64,000 nucleotides of DNA from Comamonadaceae bacterium ALPHA2B (GTDB lineage Bacteria; Pseudomonadota; Gammaproteobacteria; Burkholderiales; Burkholderiaceae_C): positions 28,476 through 92,475 of the forward strand of contig SCOE01000024.1 of NCBI GenBank assembly GCA_005503065.1. The letters run 5' to 3'. Position 1 is the stretch's first letter. Every line of letters begins with the position of its first letter. Position numbers and translations under genes: made by a program. Positions 56,889 to 64,000 of the stretch are shown here, piece after piece. The notes below the pieces were generated by a model that ran no database searches, was not told where the DNA came from, and was given only the letters and a program-made list of their open reading frames with translations.

Positions 56889-57455
56889 TCAGTCCTTCTT
56901 CACCCGCGAGGCGAAGGTCTTCTGGAACTTCTCCACCTTCGGCCCCACCACGAAGGCGCAGTAGCCCTGGTTCGGATGCTTGAGGAAGTAGTCCTGGTGG
57001 TAGTCCTCGGCCGGCCAGTAGTTGGACAGCGGTGCGACCTCGGTCACGATCGGGGCGCCGCGGTACACCTGGTTGGCAGCCAGCTCGGCGATCACCTCGC
57101 GCGCCATCGCCTGCTGCGCGTCGGTGGTGGTGTAGATGCCGCTGCGGTACTGCGTGCCGACGTCGTTGCCCTGGCGGTTCAGGGTGGTGGGGTCGTGCAC
57201 GACGAAGAAGATCTCGAGGATCTCGCGCAGCGAGATGCGCGCCGGGTCGAACTGCAGCTTCACCACCTCGTTGTGGCCGGTCTGGCCGGTGCACACCTGC
57301 TCGTAGCTGGGGTTGCGAACCTGGCCGTTGCTGTAGCCGGACTCGACGTCGACGACGCCATCCACGCGGTCGAAGACCGCTTCGGTGCACCAGAAGCAGC
57401 CACCGCCGAGAACGATGGTTTCGAGGGAGGACGGGGGAGTCGAAGATGCGGACAT
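56889..57455 (-). CDS. msrA: Peptide methionine sulfoxide reductase A
   Basis: 188 residues. The catalytic C20 lies in GGGCFWCTEAVF, and EVCTGQTGHNEVV-like text (residues about 52-64) and NYWPAEDYHQDYF complete the active site. It reduces methionine-S-sulfoxide in proteins. The ATG at 57455 gives the normal start a few residues before the conserved domain. It is divergent from the TetR gene, with a palindrome between, and leads the unit that continues with the His-rich protein and receptor. Confidence 0.95.
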   Translation of the reverse strand: MSASSTPPSSLETIVLGGGCFWCTEAVFDRVDGVVDVESGYSNGQVRNPSYEQVCTGQTGHNEVVKLQFDPARISLREILEIFFVVHDPTTLNRQGNDVGTQYRSGIYTTTDAQQAMAREVIAELAANQVYRGAPIVTEVAPLSNYWPAEDYHQDYFLKHPNQGYCAFVVGPKVEKFQKTFASRVKKD

Positions 57456-57552
57456 GGGGTGAAGGCTCCAGCTGCCGCTCCCCACACGGAGCGCATGCAA
57501 AGACGCAAGGGCGGTATTGTGGCCGGTTGACGCTCGCGTGGACGCTGACTAC

Positions 57553-57576
57553 ATTACTAACCCGTCAGTCAGTAAT
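57553..57576. promoter_or_regulatory. Candidate TetR operator
   Basis: ATTACTAAC (57553-57561) and GTCAGTAAT (57568-57576) form an inverted repeat with one mismatch and a six-base spacer, ending five bases before the TetR ATG at 57582. Further CAGT units lie within. The position suggests autorepression. Confidence 0.68.
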
Positions 57577-57581
57577 TGCCG

Positions 57582-58322
57582 ATGTCTCCCTCCCGCTTCC
57601 TCGACAACGCCCTGTGCCCCGTGCGCGCCAAGCGCGAACGGCGCAAGGAGGCGCGTCCGGGCGAACTCCTCGAGGCGGCGCTCGACCTGTTCGTGGAAAA
57701 GGGCTTCGCGGCCACACGCTCGGAAGAGGTGGCGGCGCGGGCGGGCGTTTCCAAGGGCACCCTGTTCCTCTACTTTCCGAGCAAGGAAGAGCTGTTCAAG
57801 GCCGTGGTCACCGAGAACCTCTCGGGCCGCTTCGCCGAGTGGAACCGCGAGTACGAGGAATTCGCCGGCAGCACGCCCGACATGCTGCGCTACTGCATGC
57901 ACAGCTGGTGGGAGCGCGTGGGCTCGACCAAGGTGGCGGGCATCACCAAGCTGATGATCACCGAGGGCGGCAACTTCCCGGATCTGGCGGCCTTCTACCA
58001 GCGCGAAGTGGTGCGTCCGGCCCACGAGCTGGTGCGGCGCGTGCTCCAGCGCGGCATCGACCGCGGCGAGTTCGCGCCGCTGGACCTGGACCAGGCCATC
58101 TACGCCGTGATCGCGCCCATGATGTTCCTCATGCTGACCAGGCACTCGGCGCTGGCCTGCGTCGACGGCGCCGCGCCGCTGGACCCGCAACGCTACCTCG
58201 CCGCGCAGTCCGAGATCGTGCTGCAGGGCCTGTGCACGCCGGCCGGCCGCCGCTCGGCCGCGGCAACGGCCGAGGCGCCCTGGCGCCCCGCACCGCCTGC
58301 GATGCCGCCACCCGCCTCCTAG
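57582..58322 (+). CDS. TetR-family transcriptional regulator
   Basis: 246 residues. The helix-turn-helix lies at about 27-75, with ATRSEEVAARAGVSKGTLFLYFPSKEELF, the usual AcrR/TetR form. The C-terminal ligand domain (about 85-215) begins with LSGRFAEWNREYEEF. The ATG at 57582 is chosen over a TTG two codons upstream that lies in the operator. It ends in an Ala/Pro-rich tail that is probably disordered. Its targets may include itself, msrA or the downstream TolC-type gene. Confidence 0.9.
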   Translation: MSPSRFLDNALCPVRAKRERRKEARPGELLEAALDLFVEKGFAATRSEEVAARAGVSKGTLFLYFPSKEELFKAVVTENLSGRFAEWNREYEEFAGSTPDMLRYCMHSWWERVGSTKVAGITKLMITEGGNFPDLAAFYQREVVRPAHELVRRVLQRGIDRGEFAPLDLDQAIYAVIAPMMFLMLTRHSALACVDGAAPLDPQRYLAAQSEIVLQGLCTPAGRRSAAATAEAPWRPAPPAMPPPAS

Positions 58323-58383
58323 AATCGAAAGTTTGTCCCCCCGACCGACCGTTTCTTCCGAGTCCTTTCGCCTGGAGCCCCGC

Positions 58384-59061
58384 ATGACCGCCCCCCTGAA
58401 CACCGATCCGCTTCGCTACAACATGATCGAGCAGCAGATCCGTCCCTGGAACGTGCTCGAACTGGACATCCTGGAGCAGTTGTCCGTCGTGCGCCGCGAG
58501 GACTACGTGCCCGCCGCGCACCGCTCGATGGCCTTCTTCGACATGGAACTGCCCTTCGAGAACGCGAAGGAGCCCGGCCAGTGCATGCTCTCGCCCAAGG
58601 TCGAGGCGCGCGTGCTGCAGGACCTGCACGTGAAGAAGACCGACACCGTGCTCGAGATCGGCGCCGGCTCGGGCTACATGGCCGCGCTGCTGGCCTACCG
58701 CGCCGCCAAGGTGCTGAGCCTGGAGATCGACGACACCATCGCCGCGCGCGCCGCCGAGACCCTGCGCCGCAACGGCGTGCACAACGCCGAGGTGCGCTGC
58801 GCCGACGGGTCCAAGCCGCTGCCCAGCGGCCCCACCTTCGACGTGATCGTGCTCAGCGGCTCGGTGGCCAAGGTGCCGCAGAACCTGTTGGGCTCGCTGA
58901 ACATCGGCGGCCGGCTGGCGGCGATCGTGGGCGACGAGCCCATGATGCGTGCCCACTTCGTCACCCGCGTGAGCGAAGGCAAGTGGGAGACCACGCAGCC
59001 CTGGGACATGGTGGTGCCGCGCCTGCTCAACTTCCCCGAGCCGACCCGCTTCAGCTTCTGA
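58384..59061 (+). CDS. Protein-L-isoaspartate O-methyltransferase family protein
   Basis: 225 residues. The SAM motif I is EIGAGSGYMA (91-100), and MIEQQIRPWNVLELDIL near the start and MLSPKVEARVLQDL are typical of the PCMT family. It should methylate damaged L-isoaspartyl residues, although this betaproteobacterial branch differs from classical Pcm at the N-terminus and may have another substrate. The ATG at 58384 is 61 bases after the TetR stop. It is followed by a rhodanese and a TolC-like gene, an order I recall from related genomes. Confidence 0.85.
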   Translation: MTAPLNTDPLRYNMIEQQIRPWNVLELDILEQLSVVRREDYVPAAHRSMAFFDMELPFENAKEPGQCMLSPKVEARVLQDLHVKKTDTVLEIGAGSGYMAALLAYRAAKVLSLEIDDTIAARAAETLRRNGVHNAEVRCADGSKPLPSGPTFDVIVLSGSVAKVPQNLLGSLNIGGRLAAIVGDEPMMRAHFVTRVSEGKWETTQPWDMVVPRLLNFPEPTRFSF

Positions 59062-59072
59062 GCCGAACCACC

Positions 59073-59411
59073 ATGATCGACCAGGTCCCTCCAGCCTCTC
59101 TGGCGCAATGGTTCGCGCAGGACCCCTCGGCGCCCGCGGTGCTGGTCGACGTGCGCGAGCCCTGGGAACGGGCGACCGCCAGCGTGACGCCCGAGGGCTT
59201 CACCCTCGTTGCCATCCCCATGAACGAGATCCCGGCGCGCATCGCCGAACTGGATCCGGCCCAGCGCATCGCCTGCCTGTGCCACCACGGCGCCCGCAGC
59301 CAGCGGGTGGCCATGTTCCTCGAACACCAGGGCTTCGGGCAGGTGGCCAACGTCTCGGGCGGCATCGACGCCTGGTCGGCCACGCACGATCCGGCGGTGC
59401 CGCGGTACTGA
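59073..59411 (+). CDS. Single-domain rhodanese-like sulfurtransferase
   Basis: 112 residues, one rhodanese domain. The active-site loop is C70-H-H-G-A-R-S, with the catalytic Cys at 70, and VLVDVREPWER and NVSGGIDAWS are the flanking signatures. It would carry a persulfide in the cytoplasm. It starts 11 bases after the PCMT stop and 30 bases before the TolC gene, so it is probably part of one transcript. Confidence 0.92.
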   Translation: MIDQVPPASLAQWFAQDPSAPAVLVDVREPWERATASVTPEGFTLVAIPMNEIPARIAELDPAQRIACLCHHGARSQRVAMFLEHQGFGQVANVSGGIDAWSATHDPAVPRY

Positions 59412-59441
59412 GTTTGTCGTCTCCCTGATCGAAGGACCTCC

Positions 59442-60842
59442 ATGCGCCGGCTGCGGCTACCCCTTCTCGCGGCCGCTGGCGGCGTCGTCCTCGCGGCCAC
59501 CCTGCCGGCCCATGCCCAGAGCCTGGTCGCGCTGTACGAATCGGCGCGCGCCTTCGACGCCACCTACCAGGGCGCGCGGGCCCAGTACGAGGCGACCAGT
59601 GCCCGCGCCGCGCAGGCCAAGGCGGGCCTGCTGCCGCAGGTGGGCCTGCAGGCCTCGGCCTCGCGCACCGATGCCAGCATCCGCACCGACCAGGGCACGG
59701 GACCGCGCGACTTCAGCACCCAGCAGGCGGGCGTGCAGGCCACGCAGCCGATCTACCGGCCGGCCAATTGGGCCACCTACGAGCAGGGCAAGCGCCAGTA
59801 CGACATCGCGCAGGCGCAGCTCGCGCTGGCCGAGCAGGACCTGATCGTGCGCGTGAGCCAGGCCTATTTCGACGTGCTGGGCAGCCAGGACAGCCTCGCG
59901 CTGGTCCGCGCCCAGAAGGCCGCCGTCGCCGAGCAGCGCGCCGCCGCGCAGCGCAATTTCGACGTCGGGAACGCCACCATCACCGACACGCGCGAGGCGC
60001 AGGCGCGCTACGACCTGGTGCTGGCCCAGGAGATCGCGGCCGAGAACGACCTGCAGGTCAAGAGGATCGCGCTCGACCAGCTCGTGGGCCGCAGCGGCAC
60101 CACGCCTTGGCCGCTGGCGGCGCCGGCGCGCCTGCCCGTGCCCGCGCCGGCCGGCGCCGATGCGTGGGTCGCGCAGGCCGAGGACGGCCATCCTGCCATC
60201 GCGCAGGCACGCCTGGCGCTCGATGTCGCGGGCCTGGAGATCGACAAGGCCAAGGCCGGCCACAAGCCGGTGGTCGACGCGACGCTGAGCTACGGCGTGC
60301 AGAACAACCCCGACGGCGTGATCGACTCGACCCTGCGCACGCGCGTGAAGCAGTCGTACGTCGGCGTGCAGATGACGCTGCCCCTCTTCGCCGGCTTCGC
60401 GGTGGAGAACCGCGTCCGCGAGACCATCGCGCTGGAAGACCAGGCCCGTGCCCAGCTCGACGCCACGCGCCGCAACGTGACGCAGGCCACGCGCGCCGCC
60501 TACCTCGGCCTGCTGGCCGGTGCCAACCAGGTCAAGGCGCTGGAGTCGGCCGAGGCCAGCAGCCAGAGCGCGCTGGACGCCAACCGCCTGGGCTACCAGG
60601 TGGGCGTGCGCATCAACATCGACGTGCTCAACGCGCAGAGCCAGCTCTACCAGACCAAGCGCGACCTGGCCCTGGCGCGCTACAACGTGCTGCTGGGCCA
60701 CCTCAAGCTGCGCCAGGCCAACGGCTCGCTGCGCCCGGAGGACCTGCAGCCGATCGAGGCCACCCTGGCATCGTCGGCAAGTACCGGCACGCAGCCCTCC
60801 GCCGCCACCGAAAGTCCGATGCCGGTGCCTTCGTCGCGCTGA
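59442..60842 (+). CDS. tolC: TolC-family outer-membrane efflux protein
   Basis: 466 residues. A signal peptide (cleaved after AHA near 23) precedes two repeated halves of the TolC alpha-barrel: SLVALYESARAFDATYQGARAQYEAT in the first and HKPVVDATLSYGVQNNP in the second, with long heptad-rich helices. It supplies the outer-membrane channel for type I secretion or for RND/MFS efflux pumps. No pump genes are adjacent, so it probably serves several systems. Confidence 0.92.
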   Translation: MRRLRLPLLAAAGGVVLAATLPAHAQSLVALYESARAFDATYQGARAQYEATSARAAQAKAGLLPQVGLQASASRTDASIRTDQGTGPRDFSTQQAGVQATQPIYRPANWATYEQGKRQYDIAQAQLALAEQDLIVRVSQAYFDVLGSQDSLALVRAQKAAVAEQRAAAQRNFDVGNATITDTREAQARYDLVLAQEIAAENDLQVKRIALDQLVGRSGTTPWPLAAPARLPVPAPAGADAWVAQAEDGHPAIAQARLALDVAGLEIDKAKAGHKPVVDATLSYGVQNNPDGVIDSTLRTRVKQSYVGVQMTLPLFAGFAVENRVRETIALEDQARAQLDATRRNVTQATRAAYLGLLAGANQVKALESAEASSQSALDANRLGYQVGVRINIDVLNAQSQLYQTKRDLALARYNVLLGHLKLRQANGSLRPEDLQPIEATLASSASTGTQPSAATESPMPVPSSR

Positions 60843-60847
60843 AGGCC

Positions 60848-60917
60848 CGAAAGCGCAATCGGCCGCCAGCGCCCGCCCAGCGGGCGTTGCGGCCGAATTC
60901 GTCACGAACGTGACGAT
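60848..60917 (+). repeat. Interspersed ~70-bp repeat, family B, copy 2
   Basis: Matches the copy at 3838 without gaps; see that entry. Here the inner stem GCGCCCGCCCAGCGGGCG is intact, and a second palindrome CGTCACG-AA-CGTGACG (60899-60914) closes it. It lies in the 252-bp gap after tolC. Confidence 0.6.
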
Positions 60918-61094
60918 CTGCTTTGCACGCATCCCCGACACGCTCCCGAGGAGGCGAGCGCTGGTCGACCTGCCCGGCCGCACGCCCGCGCGATCCGCCT
61001 GCACCAACCCCCGCGTTGTCATGAGCCGGTCACGGCGCCGAGCGCCAATCGCGCGGTCCTGCGTACGGTGCGCAGGCGTGACCGACACCAGACG

Positions 61095-63254
61095 ATGACC
61101 AACACGAAGAGAGCGCGACGTACGACGAGGGGCCTGATCACCATGGCCGGTGCCAGCCTGCTGCTGGCGGCCTGCGGGGGCGGTGGAGGAGGAAGCGGCG
61201 GCGGCTGGCCGATCCTCGGCAACAGCGGAGGCTCTCCGGCCACCGGGACCGGCACGGGCGGCGGCAGCACGCCAACAACACCGACAACGCCAGCGCGCGT
61301 CAGCGGCACCTTCCTGGATGCGGCCGTCGAAGGCCTGGACTACATTGCCGGCAACGCCGCCGTGGCGCAGACCGATGCACAGGGCCGCTTCGAATGCCTG
61401 CCCGGCGACACGGTGCGCTTTCGCGCCGGCGCGTTGGAACTCGGATCGGCCCCCTGCGGCGCGGTCGTGACGCCGCTCACGCTGGCCGGCGCCGACACCT
61501 CGGCGGATGGCCTGCAGGCCGACGCAGTGATCAACCGCCTGCTCGCGCTGCAGAGCCTGGACGACGACGGCGACCCGTCGAACGGCATCCGCCTCACGTC
61601 CGAGGTGAAGGCGCAGCTGAAGGCCGGCACGCTCGACATCTCGGCGAAGGCGCCCGACTTCAATACCGCGCTGCAGACCATGCTCACCGCCCTGCCCGCC
61701 CCCTGGGCGGGCCGCACGGTGGACGACAGCCGCCGCCTGCTGGCCCGCGAGCACTTCGAGAACACGCTCGCGTCCACGCTCGGCACGCCGATCAGCACCA
61801 GCGCCAGCCAGACCAACGCCCTGGGCAGCATCGCGGCCAGCGTGACCCGCTACCAGCTGCAGGCCGACGCGAAGTACTACGTGCCCTACGAGGGCAGCCA
61901 GGCCGCCGTGAAGGCGGACTTCCCGCTGGGCTTCCTGCCCGCCTATGGCTCGGGCATGGCCTTCAAGGGGAAGGCCGACGATGGCACGCTGGAGTTCTAT
62001 GCCGTGACCGACCGCGGTCCCAACGGCGACGGGCCCACCGTGCCGGTGCCCGGCGACAGCACCGGCGCGACCAGCGTCAGCAAGGTGTTCCCGGCGCCCT
62101 CCTTCGCACCGAGCTTCGGCCTGGTGCGTGTGGGCAAGGGCGGCGCGGTGCTGAGCTCGAGCACCGCGCTGCGCGTGAACGCGCAAACGAAGGTCACCGG
62201 CCTGCCGCCCCAGGCCGGCGCCGTGGGCTCGACGGGCGAGATTCCGCTGACCGACACCTACGTCTACGACGCCGCGAAGTCGGGCTTCGATGCCAACGGC
62301 CTGGACCCGGAATCGATGGTCTACGACAAGGCGCGCAACGTGCTGTGGACCAGCGACGAGTACGGCCCCTTCGTGGCTCGCATCAACATCGCCACCGGCG
62401 TGATCGAGAAGAAGTACGCGCCGGGCACCGGCCTGCCGGCGATCTTCGCCAAGCGCCGCATCAACCGCGGCATGGAAGGCTTGACGCTGGACGTGGCGAC
62501 CGGCCGCCTGCACGGCTTCCTGCAGAGCCCCATCGACCCGAAGGACGGCAGCGGCAAGTCGATCAAGGCCAAGCCACCGGGCGGCAGCAACACCGACGTG
62601 CGCCATATCGCGAAGTTCGCGCGCTGGATGGAGTTCGACCCGGCGACCGAGACCTCGAAGTCCTACGCCTACCCGATCGACGGCTCGGCCTACGACAAGG
62701 ACCGCACCGGCAACGCCAAGCTGGGCGACGTGGTGAGCCTGGGCGACGGCCGCTTCATCGTCATCGAACAGGGCGCGCGCAAGAGCGACGGCAAGGTGAT
62801 GAACAAGCTGATGCTGGTCGAACTGCCCGCTTCCGCGACCGACATCGCGGCCATGGACGAGAACCTGGAAATCAGCAGCATCACCCAGGCCGCGTCCAAC
62901 GGCCTCAGCTACGCCGGCGTGGTCACGATGAACAAGACCGAACTGCTCGACCTCAACGCGCTGGGCTGGCTCGCCGAGAAGGCCGAGGGCCTGGCACTGG
63001 TGGACGACCACACGCTGGCCCTGGTCAACGACGACGACTTCGGCCTGTCGACCAAGCTCTACGACGCCGGCGGCAAGCTGGTGGCCGGCAGCATCGAGGA
63101 CTGCACGGTGGACGCGACGGGCGCCATCGTGAGCGGATGCCCCGCGGGCGTGGTCAAGGCACGCATCACGCGCGGCAGCGACCTGGAACGGCCCACGCGC
63201 GTGTGGCTGATCAGGCTGGACCGTGCGCTGTCGCAGCTGCGGCTGCCGAACTGA
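61095..63254 (+). CDS. Phytase-like esterase lipoprotein (esterase-like activity of phytase family)
   Basis: 719 residues. The leader ends in LLLAAC followed by six glycines, so it is a lipoprotein. A Ser/Gly/Thr linker and a small N-terminal module (RVSGTFLDAAVEGLDYIAG, about residues 74-92) lead to a large beta-propeller-like domain with FYAVTDRGPNGDGP and YDKARNVLWTSDEYGPFVARI, typical of the PF13449 family. Members hydrolyse phosphoesters outside the cytoplasm. The leader is strikingly like that of the truncated phosphoesterase at 1-917. The ATG at 61095 is chosen; another at 61143 is possible. Confidence 0.85.
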   Translation: MTNTKRARRTTRGLITMAGASLLLAACGGGGGGSGGGWPILGNSGGSPATGTGTGGGSTPTTPTTPARVSGTFLDAAVEGLDYIAGNAAVAQTDAQGRFECLPGDTVRFRAGALELGSAPCGAVVTPLTLAGADTSADGLQADAVINRLLALQSLDDDGDPSNGIRLTSEVKAQLKAGTLDISAKAPDFNTALQTMLTALPAPWAGRTVDDSRRLLAREHFENTLASTLGTPISTSASQTNALGSIAASVTRYQLQADAKYYVPYEGSQAAVKADFPLGFLPAYGSGMAFKGKADDGTLEFYAVTDRGPNGDGPTVPVPGDSTGATSVSKVFPAPSFAPSFGLVRVGKGGAVLSSSTALRVNAQTKVTGLPPQAGAVGSTGEIPLTDTYVYDAAKSGFDANGLDPESMVYDKARNVLWTSDEYGPFVARINIATGVIEKKYAPGTGLPAIFAKRRINRGMEGLTLDVATGRLHGFLQSPIDPKDGSGKSIKAKPPGGSNTDVRHIAKFARWMEFDPATETSKSYAYPIDGSAYDKDRTGNAKLGDVVSLGDGRFIVIEQGARKSDGKVMNKLMLVELPASATDIAAMDENLEISSITQAASNGLSYAGVVTMNKTELLDLNALGWLAEKAEGLALVDDHTLALVNDDDFGLSTKLYDAGGKLVAGSIEDCTVDATGAIVSGCPAGVVKARITRGSDLERPTRVWLIRLDRALSQLRLPN

Positions 63255-63296
63255 GCGCTGTACTCGGCAACCGAACAGCCTTCGGCGCTTCGACAG

Positions 63297-63992
63297 CTAG
63301 TCCGCGATGAGGAAGCGATAGAGGTTGCGCAGCATGCCCGCCGTGGCGCCCCACACGAAGCGCTCGTGCGGGCCGTCCTGGTAGGGCATCGAGAACCAGT
63401 GCCGCGCGGAGGGGCCGCCCGGGTCGGCCAGGTGCCTCCGGTGGTGGGCAGGGTTCATGAGGAAGCCCAGCGGCACCTCGAAGACGTCGGCGACCTCGGC
63501 CGGGTTGGGCACCAGTTCGAAGCCCGGTTCCACCAGCGCCACCACCGGCGTGACTATGAAGGAAGTCACGGTGGTGTAGGTGGGCAGCTGGCCCAGCACC
63601 TCGATGAATCGGGCCGACAGGCCCACTTCCTCCCAGGCCTCGCGCAGTGCGGCGGCGGCGATGTTCGCGTCCTCCGGATCGACCCGCCCGCCTGGAAAGG
63701 CGATCTGCCCCGAGTGCGTGGACATGCGCGTGGCCCGTTCCGTGAGCAGCACCATCGGCTCGTCGCGCTGCACGATGGGCACGAGCACCGCGGCCTGCGC
63801 CGGCTGGCGCTCGGTCATGCGCGGCTCGCGGCGCAGTTCGGGCGTCCAGACGGGCGGCGAGGCGAAGCGCCGGCGCAGCGCCTGGGCGCTCAGCCGGTCG
63901 AGCGGCACCGCCGGCAGGTCGCGGTCGACCGAACTCACCGGCACGGCGCGCGGGTCGGTGATCGGCACCATCTGCGGCACGACGTTGATCAC
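63297..63992 (-). CDS. CoA pyrophosphatase (Nudix hydrolase)
   Basis: About 231 residues from a GTG at 63992, or 224 from the ATG at 63971. The frame is open to the window edge, so the true start could lie outside. LTERATRMSTHSGQIAFPGG is the UPF0035 motif and GGRVDPEDANIAAAALREAWEEVGL the Nudix helix, a pair that marks CoA/acyl-CoA pyrophosphatases (NudL type). It hydrolyses CoA to phosphopantetheine and 3',5'-ADP with magnesium. Confidence 0.88.
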   Translation of the reverse strand: MINVVPQMVPITDPRAVPVSSVDRDLPAVPLDRLSAQALRRRFASPPVWTPELRREPRMTERQPAQAAVLVPIVQRDEPMVLLTERATRMSTHSGQIAFPGGRVDPEDANIAAAALREAWEEVGLSARFIEVLGQLPTYTTVTSFIVTPVVALVEPGFELVPNPAEVADVFEVPLGFLMNPAHHRRHLADPGGPSARHWFSMPYQDGPHERFVWGATAGMLRNLYRFLIAD

Positions 63993-64000
63993 TTCGGGGG

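Noticed and set aside
59457..63011. A roughly 1180-codon minus-strand open frame opposite tolC and the phytase-like gene
   Set aside because: It mirrors two genes with signal peptides, family motifs and good starts on the plus strand, and it has no recognisable domain of its own.

Overview
The window looks like chromosomal DNA from a high-G+C betaproteobacterium, most probably Burkholderiales/Comamonadaceae (Variovorax- or Acidovorax-like). This is inferred from three things: the very G/C-rich third codon positions, the set of families present (TRAP and TAXI transporters, ABC-F EttA, RhlE, a PCMT-rhodanese-TolC block) and a 55-bp interspersed repeat of a kind I recall from that family. No phylogenetic search was run. 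Genes are dense, with many 1-4 bp overlaps. I see no rRNA, tRNA, CRISPR array, prophage or insertion sequence.

Layout. 1-12.8 kb: a truncated phosphoesterase-type lipoprotein, a MauG/CcpA-type di-haem peroxidase, a DadA-like oxidoreductase, a P1-family peptidase overlapping an orphan TAXI binding protein, ettA, rhlE, a sugar-acid/carboxylate MFS carrier and an EEP-family hydrolase. 12.9-22.3 kb: a hexonate (galactonate-type) locus. A FadR-like regulator, a TRAP transporter and an enolase-superfamily dehydratase run leftward. An IlvD/Edd dehydratase, dgoK, dgoA and a class II aldolase run rightward. 22.4-27.4 kb: a small Pro/His-rich secreted protein, an SDR, MATE and MFS carriers, and a MarR regulator divergent from a thioesterase. 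27.5-31.5 kb: a ferric-iron ABC importer behind a Fur-like box, then glyoxalase I. 31.5-39.3 kb: gluconate use through Entner-Doudoroff (gntK, MFS carrier, edd, eda, possibly continuing into a HAD dehalogenase, an NTF2-like protein and a GNAT), divergent from a LacI regulator with twin operators. 39.3-41.2 kb: an OmpA-domain protein, ChaC and SodC. 41.2-50.8 kb: a coherent D-amino-acid island with D-aminoacylase, an RpiR regulator, a D-threonine-aldolase/D-serine-dehydratase-like PLP enzyme, a complete dipeptide-type ABC importer and a divergent RidA. 50.8-57.5 kb: a MobA-like protein, bestrophin, pdxH, an AEC carrier, a TonB receptor with a His-rich partner, and msrA. 57.6-64 kb: TetR, PCMT, rhodanese, TolC, a phytase-like lipoprotein and a Nudix CoA pyrophosphatase.

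How the genes work together. The sugar-acid loci are two parallel routes that both yield pyruvate and glyceraldehyde-3-phosphate: hexonate to KDGal to KDPGal, and gluconate to 6-phosphogluconate to KDPG. The D-amino-acid island can be read as one pathway: import an N-acyl or peptide-linked D-amino acid, deacylate it, cleave or deaminate it, and clear the enamine with RidA. Two matching palindromes, TGAAA-N5-TTTCA, lie in its divergent promoter and fit the RpiR-type regulator encoded inside the island.

The most unusual signal is the 55-bp repeat. Five full-length copies are visible. Two are read in frame as protein: the last 14 codons of dgoA and an internal block of the MobA-like protein.
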